Below, in pieces: positions 24,892-33,108 of a stretch of 64,000 nt of DNA. The notes beneath the pieces are model-generated. The model did no database searches. It was given only the letters and a program-made list of their open reading frames with translations, and had not been told where the DNA came from. Every line of letters begins with the position of its first letter. The first letter of the stretch is position 1. Source of the DNA: JANXQG01 sp963709175 (GTDB lineage: Bacteria > Planctomycetota > Planctomycetia > Pirellulales > Thermoguttaceae); NCBI GenBank assembly GCA_963709175.1, contig CAVPVK010000007.1, positions 2,294,001 through 2,358,000 of the forward strand, read 5' to 3'. The translations under genes were made by a program, and so were the position numbers.

Positions 24892-26295
24892 CTACTTCAT
24901 GCGGATTTCGATCGTGTGCTCGCCGCGGCTGGCGGCCGAGAAGACCGGATTGCTCTGCTCATTGCCGTCCACTGAAAACGCGCCAATTGTTGTACCGTGT
25001 CCTTTGACGACGATAGTCAGGTTGGCCGCACGGTACTTGAAACCATCCAGCTTGATTTCTTGGAACCCGCGCGGCACCACCGGCGCAAACCGCAGGCCGT
25101 CCTGTTCGAAGTGCATGCCAAATAGTCCATGGTAGATCATGGAAAGGAAGCCCGACGCGCTCCACAATTGCCGCGGGGAGCCGTCCGGCCGACCATCCTC
25201 GGGACGATAAAGTTCCATGAAAGTGTTGCGCTTCTCGGATAGCTTTACCAAGGCATCCAGTTCGCGACCGAAAACCTTGACATCTTTGCTCTCGCTCGCC
25301 GCCCAAGCCCAATAACCCTCGACGAATGGCCAAATCATGCCATTGTGGTAGTAGTGGGCAAAATCGGTCCGGTAGCTCCGCCATTCGTCATACTGCGGCC
25401 AGAGACAAGGGAAACCCCAAGCCGTCGTCGGCGTGGCGTGGAGGATCTGCCGGGCACGCTCGACGTCGGCCACGCCCGTCAGAACGGCAAATGCCTCGCC
25501 CAGGCCTTCCATGCGGGTGTCGGGCTTGCCTGCGGCGTCCAGATAGTACGCATAGTATCCCTTTTTGGGAAGCCAGAAGCGGACGTTGATCGCGTCTTTC
25601 AGTTGAGCAGCCTTTTCCCGCAGCGGCTTGACGTCCTCGCCCAGCAGTTTCCCCGCATCGGCCGCCACGAGATAGCCCCGATAGTAGAGCAGGCAGGTGC
25701 TCAAGGCACAAGTCTTAGAGAGCTTCACACCGTTGTCGGCGTACTGCCGCGGGTAGGCGCTATCGGATTCCATGAAGCTCGAGCAACCGCGGAACAATCC
25801 CAGTTCGGCGCTGAATGCGTCGCGTTCGGCCCGGTGGAGACTCCGTACGGTGCGGTCGTAAAGCGGACGCAGCAATGCAGGATCGCCGGTGACAAGATAC
25901 AGCGACCAGGTTCCTGACGCGCCGACGATGGCATCGGTCAGGTTCGGCCAGCCGGCGAAGTGCCCGCACTTGTCTTGATACCAACATTCACCGATGCCCT
26001 CCACCGGCTGGGTCAGATCCAGCAATGTCGTCTTGGCGACATCCGGATGGAGGATTGCACAGGCCAATTCGGTGGAGTAGGAAGTATCGCGAGTCCAGAC
26101 TTGCGCCCAATTCTGTCCCGCCAAGAATTTGCCGTCGCGGACGTCCGCTGCAATGACGCCGCGGGCCTTTTCGTAGGCCGCATCGTAGGCGGACCGGCCC
26201 GAAGTAAAGCGAAATGTCATGGTATCCGCGGCGACAGCCGGAGCAGCGATTCCGAGGGCAAGAAGGACAAGAACAGCAAAGTTGTGTCGGCGCAT
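24892..26295 (-). CDS. Secreted six-hairpin glycosidase (amylo-alpha-1,6-glucosidase/GH63-like)
   Basis: The 467-residue protein has a signal peptide (hydrophobic core VLVLLALGIAAPAVAA, cleavage after VAA) and an (alpha/alpha)6 barrel: WAQVWTRDTSYSTELA near the N-terminus, MEGLGEAFAVLTG, WGFPCLWPQYDEWRSY and WPFVEGYWAWAAS. These resemble GH63 mannosylglycerate/glucosidase and debranching-enzyme C-domains, in which an Asp after WTRD and a later Glu act in catalysis. A final beta domain follows. It is the first gene of a two-gene operon with the GH71/99-like enzyme. The exact family number is uncertain. Confidence 0.75.
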   Translation of the reverse strand: MRRHNFAVLVLLALGIAAPAVAADTMTFRFTSGRSAYDAAYEKARGVIAADVRDGKFLAGQNWAQVWTRDTSYSTELACAILHPDVAKTTLLDLTQPVEGIGECWYQDKCGHFAGWPNLTDAIVGASGTWSLYLVTGDPALLRPLYDRTVRSLHRAERDAFSAELGLFRGCSSFMESDSAYPRQYADNGVKLSKTCALSTCLLYYRGYLVAADAGKLLGEDVKPLREKAAQLKDAINVRFWLPKKGYYAYYLDAAGKPDTRMEGLGEAFAVLTGVADVERARQILHATPTTAWGFPCLWPQYDEWRSYRTDFAHYYHNGMIWPFVEGYWAWAASESKDVKVFGRELDALVKLSEKRNTFMELYRPEDGRPDGSPRQLWSASGFLSMIYHGLFGMHFEQDGLRFAPVVPRGFQEIKLDGFKYRAANLTIVVKGHGTTIGAFSVDGNEQSNPVFSAASRGEHTIEIRMK

Positions 26296-26318
26296 TGTAG
26301 TTTCTCCCAGTGTTGTAC

Positions 26319-26338
26319 GTCAGGATTTCCAGCCTGAC
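26319..26338. repeat. REP-like palindrome, copy 1
   Basis: GTCAGGATTTCCAGCCTGAC can fold as GTCAGG/CCTGAC with an 8-base loop. It matches a second copy at 43022-43041 in 17 of 20 positions, showing a dispersed family. Confidence 0.75.
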
Positions 26339-26459
26339 CTTGTTTAGATCTCCAGATGGATTTCAGGCTATAAAGCCAAGTGCTTGCATAGAAGCAAAGC
26401 GTCAGTATAACAGGAAACGGCCGGATTCTGTAAGGAACGGCAGATGCCCTGACCTTCTC

Positions 26460-26952
26460 CTACAACCTCCCGGCTTCCGCAAGCAGCGGCAAGAGACGGT
26501 TCGCAAGCGTCGGATGGAGCGTGGCCAGGATTTCGCGCCGATCAATCCCACGTCGATCAGGTCGCGCAAATGGACGCGATCCTGGTCCCGATTGGCCTGA
26601 AGCTTCATACGCACCAGGTCCGCCAGCGGAACCACCCACAGGCCGGGCGCGAGCAGTTCTCGGCGGTCGATTGTGGCGGCGGCCGTCTCGTCGTCGGGGC
26701 GGACCTTCTCGCCGGCCCAAAGCAAATGGACTCCGCGCCGTGCAGAATGTCGACATCCTTCGTCACGCGGACCGCGTCGGGATCCTTTGTCGATACCCAG
26801 GCGGCAACGGCTTGGCCCCCCACGACGGCGTGCGGCACGCGGGCCTCGCAGAAGGCTGCGGCGAATCGTCGAAAACGCTCTTGTACGTCGTCCACGGCCA
26901 TGCGATGGAGCAGCCAGGGGTTGGCGGGTCTTAAAAGGTCAGGATCGGACAT
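26460..26952 (-). pseudogene. Decayed nucleotidyltransferase (MNT/AbiEii-like)
   Basis: The start reads ERFRRFAAAFCEARVPHAVV and VTKDVDIL, the fold and DVD motif of a minimal nucleotidyltransferase. The text then jumps directly to LLWAGEKVRPDDETAA, missing about 50 residues that normally lie between, and the frame changes. A second shift near 26540 leads to ATLHPTLANRLLPLLAEA at the end. A deletion plus two frame changes make a working enzyme unlikely. Intact relatives are antitoxin/toxin or antibiotic-modification enzymes. There is no neighbouring partner gene. Confidence 0.7.
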
Positions 26953-27439
26953 GAGAGGGCTTCACCTTGCCTCGATGGACGGGGAGAGAAACCGGCTGCT
27001 GGCCTTCGTTGACAATGCTGTGGTGCGAACGGTGAACGTGGGTGGGTTCGCAGACGGCGCTTTTCAGCATTGCTCTGACTCCTGCAAAACCGGTTTCGCT
27101 CACGATCTCAGTATACTATTCTCACTCAAGTAAGCAACGAACCGACTGCGGAGTTGTCCAGGTCCAGGTATGAGTCCATGCTCGGAAATGGCGACGGTAC
27201 AATGCGGCCATCCTTTTTTCCAAAGTAAGATCTGCGGTTTGTTTTCTTGCATAATCTATAATCACTGCGCAACGTAACTTTATTTCCGTACAGACTCATG
27301 GCTATCTTAGCCAATTCGAACACAACGAATGGGGCAGACGATGCAAGTTCTTAGTGGCTGACGACGACGCGAATACGACGGCATTTCCGGATTGCGAGAG
27401 AATTCCTTCAAAATCCGCCATCGGCCTGAAAGAATTTGG
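26953..27439. other. Intergenic region before the microcompartment operon
   Basis: No gene is recognised. A 65-codon open frame on the - strand (27126-27323) has no family resemblance or ribosome-binding site. The region is more AT-rich than its surroundings toward 27250, consistent with a regulatory stretch. Confidence 0.5.
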
Positions 27440-27468
27440 TTGCAATAAATGCTATGCTATGGCATAAT
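27440..27468 (+). promoter_or_regulatory. Sigma-70 promoter of the microcompartment operon
   Basis: TTGCAA (27440-27445) and CATAAT (27463-27468) are separated by 17 bases. The spacer holds a short direct repeat (tatgctatg) that overlaps the -10 side and could be an operator for the adjacent DeoR-type repressor. The predicted transcript start is near 27475, about 37 bases before GTG 27512. Confidence 0.65.
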
Positions 27469-27511
27469 CGGGTCAGATGGAATTTGCTATCGGACGTCAG
27501 GAGTGACTGTT

Positions 27512-28294
27512 GTGCTAGGCGCAGAACGACGTAACCGGTTATTGGAGATGGTGCGACAGTACCAGTTTGCCTCGTTGCCCCAATTGGTGGAGCAGCTCGG
27601 CGTCTCAGAATCTACGGTCCGGAGAGACTTGGAGGTGCTTGAGGAGCAAGGTGCTATGCGACGCATTCATGGAGGCGCGATTTTCACGGGATCCACGGGC
27701 GCAGTCCCCCATTTCGAGGCACGCGAGCCTTCTCACTGGAACTTGAAACGAGCTATCGCCCAGGCGGCGGCGAACCTAGTGGAAGACGGGGAAACTGTCC
27801 TCTTGGACGGTGGAAGTACCACCTATGAGGTTGCGCGATTATTGGTCGGTCGCCCGGTGCATGTGGTGACAACCTCCTTGCCTGTGGCAAACCTGTTCGC
27901 TGCCAATGTAAATAGTGACGTAATATTGATCGGCGGCAATATATGCCCGCGAACCGGCGTGGTTCGCGGTCCGTATGCCGACCAGATGTTGTCGCAGGTC
28001 CGTGTCCGCAAGACGATCCTTAGCGCGGCGGCCGTTAGCGAAGATGGCTTTTTCAACAACAACCTGTTGTTGATCGAGACGGAGCGGGCCATGATGCGGG
28101 CCGGAAAAGAGGTGATCGTGGCCGTTGACAGCAGCAAGTTCGGCAGCCACAGCCTGGGGCACATTTGTTCCCTGGGCACCGTCGACCACGTGGTCGTCGA
28201 CTCGCACCTCAGCGACGAGTGGCGAGCCAAGTTGACCACCGCCGGTGTGAACCTGGTGGTGGCTGAGGTCGGCGAGCCGGCCATGGCAAGCTAA
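27512..28294 (+). CDS. DeoR-family transcriptional repressor of the microcompartment operon
   Basis: The 260-residue protein has an N-terminal winged helix (LPQLVEQLGVSESTVRRDLEVLEEQG) and a DeoR sensor domain (ETVLLDGGSTTYEVARLL; later VDSSKFGSHSLG). Such proteins bind phosphosugars and release DNA. GTG 27512 is chosen because caggag lies 9 bases upstream and the family N-terminus follows; GTG 27503 is possible. As first gene of the operon and just after the promoter it is probably autoregulated, with fuculose-1-phosphate, rhamnulose-1-phosphate or a related intermediate as the likely inducer (inference). Confidence 0.88.
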   Translation: MLGAERRNRLLEMVRQYQFASLPQLVEQLGVSESTVRRDLEVLEEQGAMRRIHGGAIFTGSTGAVPHFEAREPSHWNLKRAIAQAAANLVEDGETVLLDGGSTTYEVARLLVGRPVHVVTTSLPVANLFAANVNSDVILIGGNICPRTGVVRGPYADQMLSQVRVRKTILSAAAVSEDGFFNNNLLLIETERAMMRAGKEVIVAVDSSKFGSHSLGHICSLGTVDHVVVDSHLSDEWRAKLTTAGVNLVVAEVGEPAMAS

Positions 28295-28416
28295 GAAACC
28301 ACACAGCATGGACATCTGCGTCGGCCGCCGGCCAGCGGGCGAACTGCAAGACCCATCCGCGTGGCGCGTCGGCCGAGCAATCCTGGGAATCCAATCCATT
28401 TTGACCGTGAGCAACC

Positions 28417-29079
28417 ATGAGCGTCGCTGCACCGATTGACCGCAACCTTATCGAGCAAATCGTTCGCCAGATCGTGCTGGCCCAAGTGGGCGGTCCCGCG
28501 GGAAAGCCAAACCTGGTGGTCAGTGTATCGGCCCGGCATTGCCACTTGACCGATGCCGACACGGAGACGCTCTTCGGCAAGGGACATAAGCTCACGATCC
28601 AAAAAGACCTGTACCAGGACGGTTACTTCGCTGCGGAAGAGACCGTGATGATCGTCGGCCCCAAGCGGCGGATGCTGCCAACCGTGCGGGTGTTGGGGCC
28701 CACGCGGCCGGACACCCAGGTCGAACTGGCTTTCACCGACGGCATCTCGCTGGGCATCGACCTGCCGGTGCGGCTCAGCGGCAACGTCAAGGATACGCCG
28801 GGCTGCGTGCTGGTCGGACCCAAGGGCGTAGTCGAATTGAAACAAGGCGTGATCCGCGCCGAGCGGCACGTCCACATGGGCCCGGAAGACGCCGAGTTCT
28901 ACGGCGTCGGCAACGGCGATCTCATGGGCCTGCGGGTCGATTCGACCTGCAGCGTCGTCTTCCACGGCCTGCAAGTGCGGGTCGGCAAGAATATCAAGTT
29001 GGAAATCCACCTCGACACGGATGAAGGCAACGCCTGCGATCTGGATCACGCGACGAAGGTGGAATTGTTCAAACTGTAG
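28417..29079 (+). CDS. pduL: Phosphate acyltransferase PduL, microcompartment-targeted
   Basis: The 220-residue protein has the two PduL repeats with zinc-binding signatures VSARHCHL (about 36-43) and RHVHM (about 150-154). It swaps CoA for phosphate on an acyl-CoA, regenerating CoA inside the shell. Residues 8-23 (DRNLIEQIVRQIVLAQ) form a short amphipathic helix followed by a Gly/Pro linker, the classical encapsulation peptide. In PVM-type compartments the substrate is thought to be lactyl-CoA. It follows DeoR after 122 bases and precedes the first shell gene. Confidence 0.93.
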   Translation: MSVAAPIDRNLIEQIVRQIVLAQVGGPAGKPNLVVSVSARHCHLTDADTETLFGKGHKLTIQKDLYQDGYFAAEETVMIVGPKRRMLPTVRVLGPTRPDTQVELAFTDGISLGIDLPVRLSGNVKDTPGCVLVGPKGVVELKQGVIRAERHVHMGPEDAEFYGVGNGDLMGLRVDSTCSVVFHGLQVRVGKNIKLEIHLDTDEGNACDLDHATKVELFKL

Positions 29080-29154
29080 TCCGAGGTTACACGCAGGGTG
29101 GGCCGAGTGCAACAGGTCCCACTCCAAGGTTTTTCATCCCAGGAGAAAATTGTT

Positions 29155-29457
29155 ATGGCAAAGTCAATGGAAGCGTTGGGCATGATTGAAGTCAAGGGCT
29201 TCGTGGTCCTTGTCGAAGCTACCGACGCCATGCTCAAGGCCGCCAATGTCCAGTTCTACGGCTGGGACAAGGTCGGCAGCGGGCTGGTTAGCGCGTTCGT
29301 CGTGGGCGACGTGGCCGCTGTAAAGGCGGCGACCGATGCGGGTGCTGCGGCCGCCGGCCGTATCGGCGAGGTCGTCAGCGTACAGGTGATTCCACGACCG
29401 CACGAGGACCTGAGCGTCGTCCTGCCCGCCGCGCAAAAGGCCGGCGGGGCCGACTGA
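29155..29457 (+). CDS. Microcompartment hexameric shell protein (BMC-H) 1
   Basis: ATG 29155 has aggag 9 bases upstream. The 100-residue protein is a single Pfam00936-type BMC domain: MEALGMIEVKGFVVLVEATD, then the pore-lining WDKVGSGLVSAFVVGDV and the C-terminal VIPRPHEDL. Six copies form a flat hexagon of the shell facet, and the pore loop KVGSG controls metabolite passage. Length is typical (90-105). Confidence 0.95.
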   Translation: MAKSMEALGMIEVKGFVVLVEATDAMLKAANVQFYGWDKVGSGLVSAFVVGDVAAVKAATDAGAAAAGRIGEVVSVQVIPRPHEDLSVVLPAAQKAGGAD

Positions 29458-29495
29458 ACAAACCACTTCACATTCAAGCAAGGGAAATAACTACT

Positions 29496-29765
29496 ATGCA
29501 AGACGCCATCGGACTATTGGAAACCAAAGGACTTGTGGCACTCGTCGAGGCCACGGACGCCATGGCCAAGGCGGCCAACGTAACTATCGTAAAACGCGTG
29601 CAGATCGGCGGCGGACTGGTGACGACCGTCGTCCGCGGCGACGTGGGCAGCGTGCGAGCGGCCGTCGAGGCCGGCGCCGCTGCAGCGCAGTCGGCAGGCG
29701 AGCTGGTTGCCAGCCATATCATCCCGCGGCCGGCCGAAGGGATTGTCGAGGCGTATCTGTCCTAG
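29496..29765 (+). CDS. Microcompartment hexameric shell protein (BMC-H) 2
   Basis: An 89-residue BMC domain (AIGLLETKGLVALVEATDAM; pore region KRVQIGGGLVTTVVRGDV; HIIPRPAEGI end). It shares the fold with the preceding shell protein but differs in the pore loop (QIGGG against KVGSG), so the two hexamers probably pass different metabolites. A ribosome-binding site (aaggga) is present. Gap of 38 bases from BMC-H 1. Confidence 0.95.
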   Translation: MQDAIGLLETKGLVALVEATDAMAKAANVTIVKRVQIGGGLVTTVVRGDVGSVRAAVEAGAAAAQSAGELVASHIIPRPAEGIVEAYLS

Positions 29766-29789
29766 GGAGATGAAGGACTGGGAATTGGG

Positions 29790-29876
29790 AGGAAGGTCTT
29801 TGGTCTTGCGTTTTAGGTCCTGGCAAAGGACCTCGGACCTCGGACCTAAGTCCTAAGACCCAAGACCCAAGACCCG
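29790..29876. repeat. Repeat-rich hairpin between shell gene and ackA
   Basis: The region contains TAGGTCC and GGACCTA arms around tggcaaa, a triple cggacct and a triple aagaccc run, giving several ways to fold one strong hairpin directly before the ackA start. It may set the stability or translation of enzyme mRNA relative to shell mRNA. Confidence 0.6.
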
Positions 29877-29878
29877 CC

Positions 29879-31067
29879 ATGAAGATTCTCGTAGCCAACC
29901 TCGGTTCGACGAGCTTCAAGTACCGGCTGTTCGACATGGACAGCCAGCGCCAGCTCGCGCGGAGGAATTGAACGGATTGGGTCCGCCGAGAGTCGCTGCA
30001 CGCTCCATATCGGCGATCACAAGCAAGACATGGTAGTCAAGGCGACCGACCACGTCGAGGCCGTGCATCACTGTCTGGCGCAATTGACCGATGCCGAGCA
30101 CGGCTGCTTGCGCGACGCGGCGGAAGTTTCGGCGATTGCCTTCAAGACGGTTCACGGCGGCCGCTACAGCGGAGTGCAACGGGTCACGCCCGACGTTCTG
30201 GCGGCCATGGAGGAAATGTGCGGCGTAGCCCCAGCGCACAATCCGCCCTACATCGCCGCCATGCGTCTGCTAGCCGAAAAGCTGCCGGAAATCCCCCTGG
30301 TGGCGGCCTTCGAGACCGACTTCCATCGTACGATCCCCGAGTGCAACCAGCTCTACGCCATTCCCTACGAATGGCACGATGCCCTCTGCGTCCGCCGCTG
30401 GGGGTTCCATGGGGCCAGCCACCGCTACATTTCGTGGCGGACGGCCGAACTGCTGGGCCGCAACGACTTGCGGATTATCTCCTGCCACCTTGGCGGTTCC
30501 AGTTCCCTGTGCGCGATCCGCCGCGGTCAGAGCGTGGCGGCGTCGATGGGCATGAGCGCCCAGAGCGGTCTTCCGCAAAACAACCGCGCGGGCGATTTCG
30601 ACGTTTTCGCTTTGCCGGTGATTATGGAGCGGACCGGCAAGTCCTTGAAGGAAGTGCTGGGAATCCTCGCCAACCAAAGCGGCTTGCTGGGCATCAGCGG
30701 CGTGAGCACCGACTATCGCGATATTGCTGACGCCGCTGCGGGCGGCAACACCCGCGCGCGGCTGGCCCTGGACGTCTACGCAGCCAGCGTGCGGCACTAC
30801 CTTGGCGCCTATCTGGTCGAGTTGGGCGGGGCCGACGTGATTGTCTTCACGGGAGGGATCGGCGAAAACAGCGCGGAATTGCGAACCGCTGTCTGCCGCG
30901 ACCTGGGCGAGTTGGGAATTGTGCTTGATCCGCTGGCCAACGAGCAGGCCCGGGGCGAGTGCTCAATCCAAGCCCCACAGAGCCGCGTGCAGATTTGGGT
31001 CATGCCCACCAACGAAGAGTTAGTGGTGGCGACCCTGGCTGCTCAATTGTTGCAAGCGGCAACGTAA
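29879..31067 (+). CDS. ackA: Acetate/lactate kinase of the microcompartment operon, one frameshift
   Basis: ATG 29879 starts MKILVANLGSTSFKYRLFDM, the conserved N-terminus of acetate kinases. The frame breaks at about 29955-29962 (ctcgcgcgg) and continues as ARGGIERIGSAESRC. Later motifs are complete: FETDFHRTIPE, RRWGFHGASHRY, HLGGSSSLCAI, FTGGIGENSAELR. It moves phosphate from acyl phosphate to ADP, the ATP-yielding last step after PduL. No encapsulation peptide is visible. In PVM-type operons a kinase of this family is usual and its natural substrate may be lactyl phosphate. The shift lies in a GC run and is probably an assembly error, since the gene is otherwise intact. Confidence 0.88.
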
Positions 31068-31080
31068 GGAACTATTTGCC

Positions 31081-31392
31081 ATGATGATCGCCAAAGTCAC
31101 CGGTTCGATCGTCGCCACCCAGAAGGTGGATACGATGGTCGGCCATAAGCTGATGCTGGTGGAGCTTTACAGGCTCGACCCGGCGACGCGTGCCAGCCTG
31201 GTGACCAGCGGCCGCATGCTGGTGGCCGTCGATACGGTCGGCGCCGGCCTGGGCGAGATGGTGCTCATCACCCAGGGTTCCAGCGCCCGCTTGACCCCGG
31301 AAACCAAGACTTTGCCCGTTGATACCGTGATCATCGGTATCCTCGATACGGTGCATGTGGCGCAAACCTGTGTGTATAGCAAGGACAAGTAG
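31081..31392 (+). CDS. Microcompartment pentameric shell protein (BMC-P) 1
   Basis: The 103-residue protein is of the EutN/CcmL type: MIAKVTGSIVATQKVDTMVG at the start, a central VAVDTVGAGLGEMVLITQGSS and a PVDTVIIGILD end. Five copies cap a vertex of the polyhedral shell. It starts 13 bases after ackA; two ATG codons in tandem (31081, 31084) are possible. Confidence 0.95.
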   Translation: MMIAKVTGSIVATQKVDTMVGHKLMLVELYRLDPATRASLVTSGRMLVAVDTVGAGLGEMVLITQGSSARLTPETKTLPVDTVIIGILDTVHVAQTCVYSKDK

Positions 31393-31394
31393 AA

Positions 31395-32831
31395 ATGGTC
31401 CAAATCGACGAGACTCTGATTCGCAGCGTGGTGGAGCAAGTGCTGTCGCGGATGAACGGGACGGTCACGCCCACAAGCAACGGCAGCCACCAGGGCCGTT
31501 TCGGCCTGTTTGGCGACGTGCCCAGCGCTGTGGCCGCCGCCCGCGAGGCGTTCGAACGTCTTAGCGGCATGACGATTGACGATCGCCGCCGCATTATCGG
31601 CCACATCCGCCGCATCTCGATCGAGCAGTCGGTCGAACTGGGCACGATGGAGATGGAGGAGACGAAGATCGGCCGTTTGCCACACAAGATCGAGAAGCTC
31701 AAGACGCTCGGCGAGCGCGCGCTGGGCGTAGAGTTCCTCCGTAGCGAAGTGTTCAGCGGCGATCACGGCCTGGCAGTCATCGAGCACGCTCCCTTCGGCG
31801 TCATCGGAGCAGTCACACCGATCACCCACTCGCTGCCTACGATCACCGGCAACGCGGTGAGCATGATCGCCGCCGGCAATACCGTGGTCGTCAATCCGCA
31901 CCCTGGCGGCAAAAAGGTCGCGGCCGAGGGTGTCCGCCGCTTCAACGAAGCCATTTATCGTGACCTGGGCATCGACAACCTGGTTTGCGTGATCGTCGAA
32001 CCGACCTTGGAGACGGCCGAGGCCCTCTTCAAGCATCGTGACATTGCCCTGATCTGCGTCACCGGCGGACCGGCCGTGGCCAGGGCGGCCATGCAGCAAC
32101 CCAAGCGGGCCGTTGTCGCCGGGCCAGGCAATCCGCCTGTCGTCGTGGACGAGACGGCCGAATTGGACCGCGCCGCCCGAGCCATCATCGCCGGTGCTGC
32201 CTACGATAACAACTTGCTGTGCATCGCCGAAAAAGAGGTTTTCGTCGTCGAATCGGTCTTCGATGCGATGTTGTCGGCCATGGAACGCGCCGGAGCCGTA
32301 CGGCTCTGTGCCAAGGAGGTCGACGCCCTTACCAAGGTAGCCATCGCCAGCGTGGGCGAAGGGGCCCAAAAGCACGATGTGCCTGCCAAGGATTTCATCG
32401 GCAAGGACGCGGCCGTGTTGGCCAAGGCTATCGGCAAGACGATCCCCGCTGCCACCGAGGTGATTTTCGGTGAGACGGACGACGCGAACCCGTTCGTGCC
32501 CGTCGAGCAGATGATGCCCTTCCTGCCATTCGTTCGTTGCCGGGACGTGGATGAGGCGATTGCCAAGGCCAAGGAGGCCGAGCACGGCTTCCGCCATACG
32601 GCGATCATCCATTCCACCAACGTGAACAACATGACGAAGATGGGCCGGGCGATGGACACTACGCTGTTCGTCAAGAACGGCCCCTGTTCCGCGGGGCTGG
32701 GATTGGGCGGAGAGGGCTATGTGTCGTTTTCCATTGCCACACCCACCGGCGAAGGCGTAACCACTCCGCTCACCTTCACCCGCGAGCGCCGCTGCACGAT
32801 GGTCGACAACCTGAGGATATTAGGCAAGTAA
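31395..32831 (+). CDS. CoA-acylating aldehyde dehydrogenase (PduP-like), microcompartment-targeted
   Basis: The 478-residue protein has an N-terminal encapsulation helix (ETLIRSVVEQVLSRM) and a linker, then the aldehyde dehydrogenase fold. The catalytic Cys276 lies in NNLLCIAEKEVF, and the CoA-acylating family pattern VTGGPAVARAA and GPGNPPVVVDET is present. It oxidises an aldehyde to acyl-CoA with NAD+ inside the shell. In PVM-type systems the substrate is believed to be L-lactaldehyde from fucose/rhamnose cleavage. It starts 2 bases after BMC-P 1 and ends 4 bases before BMC-P 2. Confidence 0.93.
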   Translation: MVQIDETLIRSVVEQVLSRMNGTVTPTSNGSHQGRFGLFGDVPSAVAAAREAFERLSGMTIDDRRRIIGHIRRISIEQSVELGTMEMEETKIGRLPHKIEKLKTLGERALGVEFLRSEVFSGDHGLAVIEHAPFGVIGAVTPITHSLPTITGNAVSMIAAGNTVVVNPHPGGKKVAAEGVRRFNEAIYRDLGIDNLVCVIVEPTLETAEALFKHRDIALICVTGGPAVARAAMQQPKRAVVAGPGNPPVVVDETAELDRAARAIIAGAAYDNNLLCIAEKEVFVVESVFDAMLSAMERAGAVRLCAKEVDALTKVAIASVGEGAQKHDVPAKDFIGKDAAVLAKAIGKTIPAATEVIFGETDDANPFVPVEQMMPFLPFVRCRDVDEAIAKAKEAEHGFRHTAIIHSTNVNNMTKMGRAMDTTLFVKNGPCSAGLGLGGEGYVSFSIATPTGEGVTTPLTFTRERRCTMVDNLRILGK

Positions 32832-32835
32832 GCGT

Positions 32836-33099
32836 ATGTACTACGGCCGAGTTGTCGGAAGCGCGACGGCGACAATCAAGCATCCTTCCATGGAAGGCAG
32901 CAAGCTTTTGCTGGTGATGGCGCTGATGGCCGACGGCCGCTCGCCGGAGGGCGATCCAATCCTTGTGGTCGATCGCCTCGGAGCGGGACAGGGTGAGACC
33001 GTCATGGTCACTAGCGACGGCATCGGCACGCGGGAACTGTTGCACAGCAAGACCTCTCCGGTCCGCTGGTCGGTGATGGGGCTGCCGGACACGAAATAA
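32836..33099 (+). CDS. Microcompartment pentameric shell protein (BMC-P) 2
   Basis: An 87-residue EutN/CcmL-type protein (YYGRVVGSATATIKHPSMEG; LVVDRLGAGQGETVMVTSDG; KTSPVRWSVMGL). It is shorter than BMC-P 1 and 3, with a different tip loop, so the three vertex proteins are not interchangeable copies. Confidence 0.95.
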   Translation: MYYGRVVGSATATIKHPSMEGSKLLLVMALMADGRSPEGDPILVVDRLGAGQGETVMVTSDGIGTRELLHSKTSPVRWSVMGLPDTK

Positions 33100-33108
33100 C
33101 GGAAAACC

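Noticed and set aside
27126..27323. 65-codon open frame on the - strand
   Set aside because: No ribosome-binding site, no homology pattern, and placement in the operon's upstream region.
29950..29965. Programmed frameshifting in ackA
   Set aside because: No slippery heptamer or downstream pseudoknot is seen, and similar shifts occur in many unrelated genes; error is simpler.
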